Notes under the pieces: model-generated
Told to the model about the DNA's origin: nothing
The model's database searches: none
What the model saw: only the letters and a program-made list of their open reading frames with translations
In this document: positions 43,183-51,180 of the stretch, one piece after another
Position numbering within the stretch: position 1 is the first letter of the stretch
Layout: every line of letters begins with the position of its first letter
Made by a program: the position numbers and the translations under genes
Assembly: GCF_049445795.1 (NCBI RefSeq)
Contig: NZ_JBMSDT010000001.1
Span: 186,001-250,000, forward strand
Direction: 5' to 3'
DNA length: 64,000 nt
DNA from: Larkinella sp049445795
Lineage (GTDB): Bacteria > Bacteroidota > Bacteroidia > Cytophagales > Spirosomataceae

Positions 43183-45801
43183 TCACTCCGACCGTAGGGA
43201 CTTCACCGGGTTCATCAAAGCCGCCTTGATGCTCTGAAAACTGATTGTCAGCAAGGCCACCGTCATCGCCAGCAAACCGGCTCCCGCAAACATCCACCAC
43301 TGAATCGTAATGTGATAGGCAAAGCCCTGGAGCCACTGGTTCATGGCGTACCAGGCAACCGGCACGGCCAAGAGAATGGACACCAGCACCAGTTTGACGA
43401 AATCTTTGGCTAACAGTTGAATAATGCCCGGGATTGTCGCGCCCAGCACCTTCCGAACACCAATCTCACGGGTGCGAACCTGGGCCGTATACGCCACCAG
43501 CCCGAACAGACCGAGGCAGGAAATCAGGATGGCAATGGTCGTAAAAATCGTAAAGAGCGTTGCGGTCCGTTGTTCGGTTTTGTATAGATTGTCAAACGTC
43601 TGGTCCAGAAACGTGTATTTGAACGGGTTTTCCGGATTGTATTTTTTCCATTGCTGCTCGGCGGCCGCAATTGCGTTTAGCGCATCTTTTCCGGTCGTTT
43701 TGATGTAAATGCGACCCGCATGTTTCGGATTAAAATAGAAAATAGCGGGTTCGATCTTCTGTTTCATGGAGCTAAAATGAAAATCTTTCACCACACCAAT
43801 GATCGTACCTTCCCGGTCCCAGAGCTTGAACCGTTTGCCAATCGGATTCTGGATGCGGGCGGTTTTGACGGCGGTTTCGTTCAGGATATAATGGCTTGAA
43901 TCAGACACCGTTCCGGTAAAATTCGCGCCCAGCGGCAACTTCATTTTAAAGAAAGGGATAAAATTTTCATCGATTGCCATCGGGCGCATCATCATGGTTT
44001 CGCCGGGTTCTTTTCCGTCCCACTCGTTCGCGCCGGTTTGCGAACCTAACTCCACGATGTTGTTGTTGCCCCGGGTTATATCAACGATTCCGGGATTTTG
44101 TAACAACTCAGCTTTCGCAACGTCGAAACGGCGGCCCAGATCCCGCCCAAAAAAAGAAAATACGTGGTTTTTGTCATAGCCCAGTTCCTTCGAACGGATG
44201 TATTCCAGTTGACGCCCGATAATCAACATCCCGGAAATCAGAATAACGGTAAGCGTAAACTGGGTGATCACCAGGGCTTTCCGAAAAACCGCATCCGTCA
44301 ACCGGGCCGACACGTTGCCTTTCAGCGCCTTCAACGGTTCGAAAGACGACAGCAGCAGAGCCGGGTAAACGCTCGACGCCAGCAACGTGCCGGTGATGGT
44401 TAGCCCGATCACCGACCAGATGTGTGAATTCGAAAAATCGATGACGAGTTGTTTGCCCGAAAGCTGATTAAAGAATGGCATTAGTAGCGACATCAACCCA
44501 ACCGCCAGCAGTGCCGACAACGTAAAGAGCAGTGCGGTTTCGATGATAAACTGCATGAACAACTGCGTTTTAGCCGCGCCCACAATTTTCCGCATACTCA
44601 CCTCTTTAGCCCGCAGCATGGAGCGCGCCGTGGACAAATTCACGTAATTGATACAGGCAATCACGAGAATTAGCAGGGCGATGATCGTAAACATTCGGAC
44701 AGTTTCCATTCCGCCTTCGCTCCCGTCGGCTTTGTACAGGTGCATGTCGGGCAAAGCCTGCAACAGATACGTCAGATCCGTATCATCCGATTTATTGCGG
44801 AGGTGAATAGTCCGTAGTTTAGTTGCCAAGGCCGAAGTCGAAACACCCGGTTGTAGCAGTAGATAGGTGTCATACCCGAATTCATGGAAGTCGTTATTTT
44901 GATTTCGACCGTCTTTTCGGCTGGAATAGGCAACATCAAACCACAGCGACATCGGCAGAAACAGATCACCTTTGATGGATGAATTTTTCGGAAAATCAGG
45001 AATGACGCCCGTGACCTTGAGGCTGTTTTTTGTATCGGTGGTAATGACTTTGCCAATAGGTTCTTCGTCTCCAAAATAGCGTTTAGCGGATGTTTCGGTC
45101 AGTACAACGGAATTATCGTCGGGAAACGGGTTGGCCGGATTTCCTTTGACCAGGCCAAAGTCAAAAACCGTGAACAGGTTCGGATCCGCGAACATCACTT
45201 CTTCATCGGCAAACGTTTTGTTCTGGTACTTGTACAGCGCGTAGATACTGCCATCTGTAACCCGAACGGCGTCTTTCACTTCGGGCACCTCCCGTTTTGC
45301 CATCTGGGCGATGGGGGCCACGGTGACGGTCCAGATCTGCTTGCTGGCTCCGGTTCCGACCTCGTTTTCGAGCCGGTAAATCTGATCGGCTTTGGCATGA
45401 AACCGGTCGAAGCTCAGTTCATCCTGCACCCACAGCAGGATCAGCATCCCAACGGCCAGTCCTGTGGTTAGTCCCGTCATGTTGATGAGCGCGTAAAACC
45501 GGTTTTTCACCAGGTTCCGCCAGGCGGTTTTGAAATAGTTTCGCAGCATAGCCGGTTGGACTAAATACGTGGTTGAATACTCGTTTGATGGTTGTTTCCG
45601 GAAAAAGGGTCCGCCAGCCCGGGGACGCAGAAAACTCAGCACTTCGCGCCCGTACTGTCTCCGGGCACAGGGCCAGCCAAACCGTCGTCCATTCCGCAAA
45701 AACCGCTCGTACAAATCCCCCTGCACTTCCTCCAGCAAGTGGGGAGCGCAGAACAGTTCCAGCAGTCGGTCGGCCCAGCGGGGCGGGGTTAGCTTTTGCA
45801 T
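43183..45801 (-). CDS. ABC transporter permease of FtsX/MacB type with prefix domain (copy 2)
   Basis: 872 residues, same build as the protein at 39947-42604: prefix PPRWADRLLELFCAPHLLEEVQGDLYERF, first helix (about 95-115), MacB_PCD-like domain, FtsX block with SMLRAKEVSMRKIVGAAK, second periplasmic domain, C-terminal FtsX block with QVRTREIGVRKVLGATIPGI. It lies downstream of the PadR regulator in the same direction (68 nt), as is common in Bacteroidetes. No ATP-binding partner is encoded in the window. Its start codon lies inside a heptad inverted repeat. Confidence 0.92.
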   Translation of the reverse strand: MQKLTPPRWADRLLELFCAPHLLEEVQGDLYERFLRNGRRFGWPCARRQYGREVLSFLRPRAGGPFFRKQPSNEYSTTYLVQPAMLRNYFKTAWRNLVKNRFYALINMTGLTTGLAVGMLILLWVQDELSFDRFHAKADQIYRLENEVGTGASKQIWTVTVAPIAQMAKREVPEVKDAVRVTDGSIYALYKYQNKTFADEEVMFADPNLFTVFDFGLVKGNPANPFPDDNSVVLTETSAKRYFGDEEPIGKVITTDTKNSLKVTGVIPDFPKNSSIKGDLFLPMSLWFDVAYSSRKDGRNQNNDFHEFGYDTYLLLQPGVSTSALATKLRTIHLRNKSDDTDLTYLLQALPDMHLYKADGSEGGMETVRMFTIIALLILVIACINYVNLSTARSMLRAKEVSMRKIVGAAKTQLFMQFIIETALLFTLSALLAVGLMSLLMPFFNQLSGKQLVIDFSNSHIWSVIGLTITGTLLASSVYPALLLSSFEPLKALKGNVSARLTDAVFRKALVITQFTLTVILISGMLIIGRQLEYIRSKELGYDKNHVFSFFGRDLGRRFDVAKAELLQNPGIVDITRGNNNIVELGSQTGANEWDGKEPGETMMMRPMAIDENFIPFFKMKLPLGANFTGTVSDSSHYILNETAVKTARIQNPIGKRFKLWDREGTIIGVVKDFHFSSMKQKIEPAIFYFNPKHAGRIYIKTTGKDALNAIAAAEQQWKKYNPENPFKYTFLDQTFDNLYKTEQRTATLFTIFTTIAILISCLGLFGLVAYTAQVRTREIGVRKVLGATIPGIIQLLAKDFVKLVLVSILLAVPVAWYAMNQWLQGFAYHITIQWWMFAGAGLLAMTVALLTISFQSIKAALMNPVKSLRSE

Positions 45802-45863
45802 AGGGCATGGGGCGCGGGGCAGAGGGCACCGGGTCTATTGCCCTTTGCCCCATGCCCTATGCC
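45798..45863. repeat. GC-rich heptad-phased inverted repeat between PadR and permease genes
   Basis: Left arm units GGGCATG, GGGCGCG, GGGCAGA, GGGCACC; right arm CCCTTTG, CCCCATG, CCCTATG. The left arm begins within the start codon of the permease. Same family as 23327-23437. Confidence 0.9.
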
Positions 45864-45869
45864 ATTTAG

Positions 45870-46208
45870 TTACACACTCACGGTGGGCAGGCCGTTGGGG
45901 GCAATCGAATCCCAGAGTTGCTGGCGAACGGCGCGGATGTCGTGCAGCGTCCGGCTCCCCAGAACCGTCACCGTAAACAGGCGCTTGCGTCGGCCACCGC
46001 GTTCGGCCGTGGCCTGGCCCAGGTGTGACTGGAGCATTCCTTTTTCTTCCAGCCGGTGCAGAGCCGCATGAACCGCACTGATGCTGACGGTTCGCCCGGT
46101 TTGCCGGTCCAGTTCGTCGGTGATCGCTACGCCGTAGGCCGCATCACCCAATACCGCTACTGTCAGTAACACAACCTCTTCAAACTCGCCCAAATACGAT
46201 CGTCTCAT
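45870..46208 (-). CDS. PadR-family transcriptional regulator
   Basis: 112 residues. Winged HTH of PadR type: YLGEFEEVVLLTVAVLGDAAYGVAITDELDRQTG, SISAVHAALHRLEEKGMLQSHL, then the wing ERGGRRKRLFTVTVLGSRTL. These repressors usually control adjacent transporter genes; here the FtsX-type permease follows on the same strand, so it is the likely target. The C-terminal dimerisation helix is short, as in PadR subgroup 2. Confidence 0.93.
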   Translation of the reverse strand: MRRSYLGEFEEVVLLTVAVLGDAAYGVAITDELDRQTGRTVSISAVHAALHRLEEKGMLQSHLGQATAERGGRRKRLFTVTVLGSRTLHDIRAVRQQLWDSIAPNGLPTVSV

Positions 46209-46257
46209 GGCGTACGAGATATAATTAACTTCTGTAGAACAAATCTGCGGCCAGAAA

Positions 46258-46283
46258 TAAAAAACGGCCTTTTCAGGCCGTTT
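46258..46283 (-). terminator. Rho-independent terminator after secreted protein gene
   Basis: On the minus strand a 9-bp stem (AAACGGCCT with AGGCCGTTT) and a 4-nt loop, followed by a T-rich run. It ends the transcript of the gene at 46366-47064, about 85 nt past its stop. Confidence 0.8.
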
Positions 46284-46294
46284 AGACAGATTTT

Positions 46295-46355
46295 GCCGAC
46301 ACGATTGTCCGAATTCGTACAGTTGCCCTGTCCGAACCCGAACAACCGCGTCGGC
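46295..46355. repeat. Imperfect 28-bp inverted repeat
   Basis: Arms starting GCCGACACG and ending CGCGTCGGC pair over about 28 nt with several mismatches around the loop TTGCC. It sits between the stop of the secreted protein gene and its terminator. Confidence 0.7.
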
Positions 46356-46365
46356 TTTCCTACCC

Positions 46366-47064
46366 TCATGGGGCTGGCTTCAGGGCATACTGCCGATTGG
46401 GTCGATCGATGGTCAGCCAATAGGCCACGCGACTGCCCGCGCCGGTCAGTTGCAGCCGGTACGTGCCGCTCAGCAGATTTGAAATGTTCAAATACCGGTT
46501 ATAACCTTCCAGTCGGCTCGTTTCACTGTAAAATACGATTTTCGAAAGTTCGTCCGTGAGTTCGATGGCAATTCGTTTTTGCTCCGGATTGGCAAAATTA
46601 ATCCGAAGCTTGCCGAACGGATTCACCAGCGGATTTACCGTCAGCCGTTTGTTGGTGGCAGGCAGGACCGACGACGATGGGTCGCTGAACCTATACATTG
46701 GCGAGGTCTTGCTGAACCCGGTTTCGCTGGAAGCCAGCAAATCATACGACTTTACCTGCGAAGCCAGCAAGTGGCTGTTGACCATCCGGTCGAGCATCTC
46801 ATCGAACAGCCGCATGTTTCGTTTTGTCAGTTTGACGTATTTCCCCGGCAGGGTTTCCTGATAAACCGGCTCGTTGTGGGCATTGAAAAACTGGATGACG
46901 GTGCTGCGGGTAGCGTAGTCGGTCTGCAATTTCCAATAGCCTTTGTCCGTAGTGCCACTGGCAAGGTCGTCAGTCTGGGCCAGCGCCAGCCGGTTGGTGA
47001 ACAGCAACAGAACGAAGAGCAGACCACTAACGAGTTGGGTAAGTTGAGAGCATTGGGTTTTCAT
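46366..47064 (-). CDS. Secreted protein of unknown function (paralog A)
   Basis: 232 residues: signal peptide MKTQCSQLTQLVSGLLFVLLLFTNRLALAQ, then a domain starting KGYWKLQTDYATRSTVIQFFNAHNEPVYQETLPGKYVKLTKRNMRLFDEMLDRMV, and a C-terminal half with LTVNPLVNPFGKLRINFANPEQKRIAIELTDEL and a final segment SGTYRLQLTGAGSRVAYWLTIDRPNRQYAL that looks like a type IX-like or immunoglobulin-type end. Clear paralog of the gene at 47309-48022. No family recognised. Start at 47064 fits the paralog alignment. Confidence 0.8.
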   Translation of the reverse strand: MKTQCSQLTQLVSGLLFVLLLFTNRLALAQTDDLASGTTDKGYWKLQTDYATRSTVIQFFNAHNEPVYQETLPGKYVKLTKRNMRLFDEMLDRMVNSHLLASQVKSYDLLASSETGFSKTSPMYRFSDPSSSVLPATNKRLTVNPLVNPFGKLRINFANPEQKRIAIELTDELSKIVFYSETSRLEGYNRYLNISNLLSGTYRLQLTGAGSRVAYWLTIDRPNRQYALKPAP

Positions 47065-47103
47065 GGGATTGTGCATGTTGTTTACAGGTTGTTTGGGGGA
47101 TAG

Positions 47104-47140
47104 CATTATTTCAAACTTTGCAGATCAAATGCGTTGCCAA
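47104..47140 (-). promoter_or_regulatory. Promoter of paralog A, conserved with paralog B
   Basis: On the minus strand TTGGCAA (-33) and, after 18 nt from TTG, an AAAGTTTG -7 box, then ATAATG. About 30 of 38 positions are identical to the promoter of paralog B (48062-48098), and the leader up to the ATG also shares GTAAACAACA and ACAATC. Confidence 0.7.
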
Positions 47141-47224
47141 AAATAAAAAAGGGCGTTTTGAGCAAATTAAAGGCATTTTTACCCCAGGACCATGTCCGAA
47201 ACCGTACAGCCAGTGTCCGCTACC

Positions 47225-47307
47225 GTACCCACGGACTTTAGTCCGTGTTTTACGGCTAACTTTTTCGAGTAGAAAGCTAAAAAACACGGACTGAAGTCCG
47301 TGGGTAC
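47225..47307. repeat. CACGGACT-type inverted repeat
   Basis: Arms of 27 nt beginning GTACCCACGGACTTTAGTCC; the right arm is the near-perfect mirror (one base differs in the core). Located 1 nt past the stop of paralog B. Same core as 14465-14574. Confidence 0.92.
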
Positions 47308-47308
47308 A

Positions 47309-48022
47309 TTAGCGAATTGGCTTGAGCACGTACGAGCGGGGGTTTTCCTGAATCATCAGTCGATATCTATACGACTTCTGCGCCCCATCAACCTCCAGCC
47401 GAAACCGCCCCTCCGGTAATTGCGTCAGGTTCAGGGTCCGGTTATAGTGTAACTGGGCATTTTTTTCCTTGTACACATACCGCCCCTGGTCATTGAGGAT
47501 AGTCACGAGAATAAGCTCCTGATACACGTTATTGATAAAAATTTTCAGCCTGCCGGTATTGTTAATCGATACATCGGAACGTAATGGACTGAGATCCTGC
47601 CCTTCCGGGGGCGAATCCAGCACATATAAGGTAGTAACCGGATCGGATGGCGGAGTCGACACAGCCTGGTACGCTCCCCCGCTCCGATCAACCGATAGTT
47701 CGTGGCTTCTGAGCTGGGGAGCCAGCAATTGATTCGACAGCAGGCGCTGAAGCATTTCGTCGAATACCCTGATGTTGCGGTTTGTCAACTTTACATACCG
47801 CCCCGACAGCGTTTCCTGATAGATCGGTTCGTGTTGGCGGTTATAAAACCGGATTTGAGTTTTCTGGGTAGCTGCGTCGGTCTGGAGCTTCCAGTACGGT
47901 TTGGCCGAATCGGTATGTCCGTAATAATCCGACTGACCAAAGGCCACATAACTACCCGTCAGCATGGCAAGCAGGGAAGCGTTTCGAAGCCTACGAACGG
48001 CTTTTAGGAGAAGAGTTTTCAT
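47309..48022 (-). CDS. Secreted protein of unknown function (paralog B)
   Basis: 237 residues: signal peptide MKTLLLKAVRRLRNASLLAMLTGSYVAFGQ, then AKPYWKLQTDAATQKTQIRFYNRQHEPIYQETLSGRYVKLTNRNIRVFDEMLQRLLSNQLL, aligning closely with paralog A (46366-47064), and a C-terminal part with SINNTGRLKIFINNVYQELILVTIL and PEGRFRLEVDGAQKSYRYRLMIQENPRSYVL. The middle (residues about 115-150) differs most between the two. Function unknown. Start at 48022 matches paralog A and the shared leader. Confidence 0.8.
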   Translation of the reverse strand: MKTLLLKAVRRLRNASLLAMLTGSYVAFGQSDYYGHTDSAKPYWKLQTDAATQKTQIRFYNRQHEPIYQETLSGRYVKLTNRNIRVFDEMLQRLLSNQLLAPQLRSHELSVDRSGGAYQAVSTPPSDPVTTLYVLDSPPEGQDLSPLRSDVSINNTGRLKIFINNVYQELILVTILNDQGRYVYKEKNAQLHYNRTLNLTQLPEGRFRLEVDGAQKSYRYRLMIQENPRSYVLKPIR

Positions 48023-48061
48023 GATTGTGTACTTGTTGTTTACGATTGATAAAAAGGCACT

Positions 48062-48098
48062 CATTATTTCAAATTTTGCAGAATAAATACATTGCCAA
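48062..48098 (-). promoter_or_regulatory. Promoter of paralog B, conserved with paralog A
   Basis: On the minus strand TTGGCAA, 18 nt, then AAAATTTG (-7) and ATAATG. Matches 47104-47140 without gaps. The predicted start of transcription is about 40-45 nt before the ATG at 48022. Confidence 0.7.
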
Positions 48099-48357
48099 CA
48101 AAAAGTAAACTTAGTTTTGGTTAAGAGATCGGTGTTGAGCGATTCCCCCGGATGGCAATCGTCCATTACTGGCGAGGGCAGGTCCTGGAATGGACCTGAA
48201 ACTGGTCAGTTAAGAAGCTGGTGATGTCGATGCGCTAAAGAGAGGAAAAAACTGATCGACGTTGCATCGTCACGCCGGGTTCCGGTCCGGAATTCACCCG
48301 GAAAATGGCTGAGTTCCGTTGGCGGTTTCTTTCCCAAAGCCGGATTTCTTTTTCCTG

Positions 48358-48365
48358 TATGTTTG
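48358..48365 (+). promoter_or_regulatory. -7 element immediately before the GNAT gene
   Basis: TATGTTTG, an exact TAnnTTTG match, ends only 5 nt before the ATG at 48370, so the transcript would be leaderless or nearly so. No clear TTG lies at -33. Confidence 0.4.
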
Positions 48366-48369
48366 CAGC

Positions 48370-49233
48370 ATGAAAGTTTTATCGCTGACAGAATTAACCC
48401 CGGACCAATTTCTGGCCGCACAGGCACTCGAAATTCACTGTAAATCGAAAGACGGTTTGACCGGCACCATCCACTGGGATAAGTCCATGAATTTCTTTCC
48501 TGCGATGCGTCACTGGTTTTTGTTATACCAGCAGGACGTTCTGATTGGACTGCTTTCCGCCTTTGCTCCCACGACCAGCCAGGTCGAACTGGGAGGGTAT
48601 ATTCTCCCGAACGCCCGACGAAAGGGCTGCTGTTCGATGTTGCTCGATGTGGTCGCCGATGAAGCCCGGAAATACGATTATTCGCAGCTCATGTTAATTA
48701 CCGAACGCGCTTCCGAAACTGGTCAGGCCTTTGTCCGGCATCAGGGCGCGACCTATTCCAACACCGAATACCAACTTGCCTGGCACCCCCCGGCCAACTG
48801 GTCCCCCTCTCCCATTCCATCGGTACGGCTGGTTGAAAGTACGCTGGACACCCTGGAATCCATGACGCACCTCAGCCGCTCCATCTTTGGCGGCACCGAC
48901 GAAGAAGCCCGACGGATTCTGGAGACAACCATGCTGACACCCCATCTGACGCAATATGCAGCTCTGCTCGGGGAGCAAACCGTGGGAATGGTTGCTATAA
49001 ATTATGAACAAAACGACGCCTGGATTATTGGCCTGGGCGTGGCATCTGGCTTTCAGGGGCAGGGTCTTGGCCGATGTATTCTGGAACAAACCCTGGCTTT
49101 GCTTCGGTCAGACGAGCGTGCCAAACGCATTCTGATCGAAGTCGATTCGACCAACGAAGCGGCCCTTCATTTATACCAGAAAGCCGGTTTTCAGATTTTT
49201 ATGGGCCAGGATTATTTTCGACTTTCCCTTTGA
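48370..49233 (+). CDS. Double-GNAT acetyltransferase
   Basis: 287 residues with two GNAT folds. First (about 1-135): VELGGYILPNARRKGCCSMLLDVVADEA, where the acetyl-CoA loop is partly degenerate. Second (about 140-287): AWIIGLGVASGFQGQGLGRCILEQTL with an intact Q/RxxGxG/A loop, then RILIEVDSTNEAALHLYQKAGFQIF. So the C-terminal domain is the likely catalytic one; the substrate is unknown. ATG at 48370 chosen; a longer frame starts at 48319. Confidence 0.88.
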   Translation: MKVLSLTELTPDQFLAAQALEIHCKSKDGLTGTIHWDKSMNFFPAMRHWFLLYQQDVLIGLLSAFAPTTSQVELGGYILPNARRKGCCSMLLDVVADEARKYDYSQLMLITERASETGQAFVRHQGATYSNTEYQLAWHPPANWSPSPIPSVRLVESTLDTLESMTHLSRSIFGGTDEEARRILETTMLTPHLTQYAALLGEQTVGMVAINYEQNDAWIIGLGVASGFQGQGLGRCILEQTLALLRSDERAKRILIEVDSTNEAALHLYQKAGFQIFMGQDYFRLSL

Positions 49234-49239
49234 AAAAAA

Positions 49240-49294
49240 TTATTTCGCGGAGTTAAGGGGATAAGCAGAGGCTCCGCTTAGCTCCGCGAAATAA
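49240..49294. repeat. CTCCGCGAAATAA-type inverted repeat
   Basis: Arms TTATTTCGCGGAGTTAAG and CTTAGCTCCGCGAAATAA around a 19-nt loop that contains AGGCTCCG. Located between the GNAT stop and the Crp-like start. Confidence 0.88.
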
Positions 49295-49315
49295 CCTCAT
49301 TACCCGTCAACAACT

Positions 49316-49873
49316 ATGAACGTTTTACACACTTTTCTCCAGCAACTCGGCCTGTCCAACGAAGACATTCTGCCACTGGGTCTTGAGCCGAAAGCGTACC
49401 GGAAAGGCGAGTACTTTTTGCAGGAGGGCCAGGTTAAACCACAGGTCGGTTTTGTGTTGAAAGGTGTTTTTCAGTATTTCTATAACCACGACAGCAATGA
49501 ACTCACCACCTACATTGCGTCTGAGAACAACTTTATCGTGTCGCTGGGGTGTTTTCTGAAGCAACTGCCCGCCAAAGAGAACATCCGGGCGTTGACCGAT
49601 GCCGAAGTGTTCATCATTCCTAAAACACAGTTCGACCTGCTCCGTGCCCGCAACGAAGCCTTTCAACGGTTTTATGTTGAGATGCTCGAACACGAACTTG
49701 TCTGCATCGACGAGAGTCGTTTTAACCTGCTCACCCTCACGGCCGAAAAACGCTATCAGAAAATGCTGGCCGAAGAACCTCACCTCCTGCAACTCGTTCC
49801 GCAACAGTACCTAGCATCCATTCTGGGCGTCACTCCCCGCCACCTCAGCCGCATCCGGAAAAACATCCGCTGA
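49316..49873 (+). CDS. Crp/Fnr-family regulator (cNMP-binding domain)
   Basis: 185 residues. Cyclic nucleotide-binding-like roll (about 20-115): YRKGEYFLQEGQVKPQVGFVLKGVFQYFY, ENNFIVSLGCFLKQLPAKENIRALTDAEVFIIP. C-terminal region has an HTH remnant: LVPQQYLASILGVTPRHLSRIRKNIR, a common ending in Bacteroidetes regulators of this type, likely to bind DNA. Ligand unknown. Next gene begins 78 nt downstream and may be a target. Confidence 0.9.
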   Translation: MNVLHTFLQQLGLSNEDILPLGLEPKAYRKGEYFLQEGQVKPQVGFVLKGVFQYFYNHDSNELTTYIASENNFIVSLGCFLKQLPAKENIRALTDAEVFIIPKTQFDLLRARNEAFQRFYVEMLEHELVCIDESRFNLLTLTAEKRYQKMLAEEPHLLQLVPQQYLASILGVTPRHLSRIRKNIR

Positions 49874-49951
49874 CGGATTTATAGACAAATGTCCGGTAGA
49901 TTCGCCGGGCCGCGACCGAGTTTTGTATCGTCAAATCAATCCAAACACGAC

Positions 49952-50422
49952 ATGAAACCAGTCCTTCTTTTTCTACTGCTGATTTCGGGCACGGCTACGC
50001 ATGCCCAGGGTCGGTTTTCCGACCACGAATTGAGTATCAACGCCTTCCGGAATCCATCTATCGGGCTGGAATACCGCTTCCGGCAGCTATCGGTTCATGC
50101 CGGTTACTACCCGACGATTGTTTCGCAAAACCGGGATGGCGTCAATGAAACAACCTCCTTTTTCCGCACCGGCCTGACGCTCTGGTTCTTGCCGATTGGC
50201 CGGAAACCGAATCCATCGTCATTCTACACCTCCCTCTCCTACGTGCGCGGACTTGACCGCTCGTACCGCAACGACAACGGCCTGCTGGCCGATGCCGGTT
50301 TTCGTTGGATGGTTTGGAAAGGGCTGAATCTGCGGCTGGGCGGGGCTGTGTTGATGTCACCCAACCACGACGTCAAGGTCAATCCGACCCCCGGCCTGAG
50401 CTATTCTTTTTTCTTCAAGTGA
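49952..50422 (+). CDS. Small secreted/outer membrane protein
   Basis: 156 residues with signal peptide MKPVLLFLLLISGTATHAQ. The mature part has beta-strand features: ELSINAFRNPSIGLEYRFRQLSVHAGYYPTIV, FFRTGLTLWFLPIG, FYTSLSYVRGLDRSYR, LRLGGAVLMSPNHDVKVNPTPGLSYSFFFK, with an aromatic C-terminal strand, so a small outer-membrane barrel is likely. ATG at 49952 chosen rather than the frame start at 49889. Followed after 15 nt by DUF4386. Confidence 0.78.
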   Translation: MKPVLLFLLLISGTATHAQGRFSDHELSINAFRNPSIGLEYRFRQLSVHAGYYPTIVSQNRDGVNETTSFFRTGLTLWFLPIGRKPNPSSFYTSLSYVRGLDRSYRNDNGLLADAGFRWMVWKGLNLRLGGAVLMSPNHDVKVNPTPGLSYSFFFK

Positions 50423-50437
50423 TTCCTGTTGTCATCC

Positions 50438-51157
50438 ATGAAAACCAGTGGAACGTTGCTCATCGCCGGAGCTATTTTGGTCCTGATTCCCTACACTATT
50501 CTGACTATCATCTTCCAATATCCCGACGTTTTGCGGGAAGATCCTGGCGTTATTCTTACCCGGTTTCACGCCGGAGGTGCCTGGCTCGTTGTGGTTTGGT
50601 GGGCATTTGCCTTAACCGGTTTGCCACTGCTCGTTGCGTACGTTAGATTGGGTCAGCGGTTTGAAAACCAGCACCCACTCGTTCGAACCGCGACGACCTT
50701 GGGCATGATTTCCGGAATTACGCAAATCATTGGCTTACTCCGCTGGGTGTTCGTCGTGCCGGTGCTCGCCGATCGCTACGTACAGACCACCGACCCGGGT
50801 ATTCGGGCGTCCATTGCCGTTGTTTTTCAGGCCATTCACCAGTTGGGCGGGGTATTGCTGGGCGAACACCTCGGACAGTTGTTCACCATCGCCTGGATGG
50901 TTCTGATGGCACGGGTGTCCGTCGATCTGAAGCTTTTCCCGCGCTGGGTGGCGGTTTTTGGGTACGGGGCTTCGGGGGTGTATTTGCTGGCGCAAACCGA
51001 GTTGGTAGCGACGGTCGTACCTGGTTTTCCGGTGGTTGGCTGGGCAGGACTGGTGGGGAGTACGCTGTGGCTGGCCTGGCTGGTGGTGGTTGGGGTTCGG
51101 TTAGTTGTTACACAGAGTTCATCAGAGATTATCAGAGGAGATCAGGGTTTTCTCTGA
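50438..51157 (+). CDS. DUF4386-like integral membrane protein with repeat-derived C-terminus
   Basis: 239 residues with about six hydrophobic helices (SGTLLIAGAILVLIPYTILTII, WLVVVWWAFALTGLPLLVAYV, MISGITQIIGLLRWVFVVPVLADRY, and others), DUF4386-like. The last 16 residues (VTQSSSEIIRGDQGFL) and the TGA stop are encoded by the intergenic repeat at 51106-51173, so the original C-terminus was probably different or is recent. ATG at 50438 chosen; TTG at 50429 would add three residues. Confidence 0.8.
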   Translation: MKTSGTLLIAGAILVLIPYTILTIIFQYPDVLREDPGVILTRFHAGGAWLVVVWWAFALTGLPLLVAYVRLGQRFENQHPLVRTATTLGMISGITQIIGLLRWVFVVPVLADRYVQTTDPGIRASIAVVFQAIHQLGGVLLGEHLGQLFTIAWMVLMARVSVDLKLFPRWVAVFGYGASGVYLLAQTELVATVVPGFPVVGWAGLVGSTLWLAWLVVVGVRLVVTQSSSEIIRGDQGFL

Positions 51158-51173
51158 TGAACTCTGTGTAACA
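51106..51173. repeat. GTTACACAGAG-type inverted repeat overlapping a gene end
   Basis: Perfect 23-bp arms: TGTTACACAGAGTTCATCAG followed by AGA on the left, mirrored exactly on the right, around a 22-nt loop. The left arm and part of the right arm are translated as the end of the DUF4386 gene. Confidence 0.95.
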
Positions 51174-51180
51174 GCCCATT

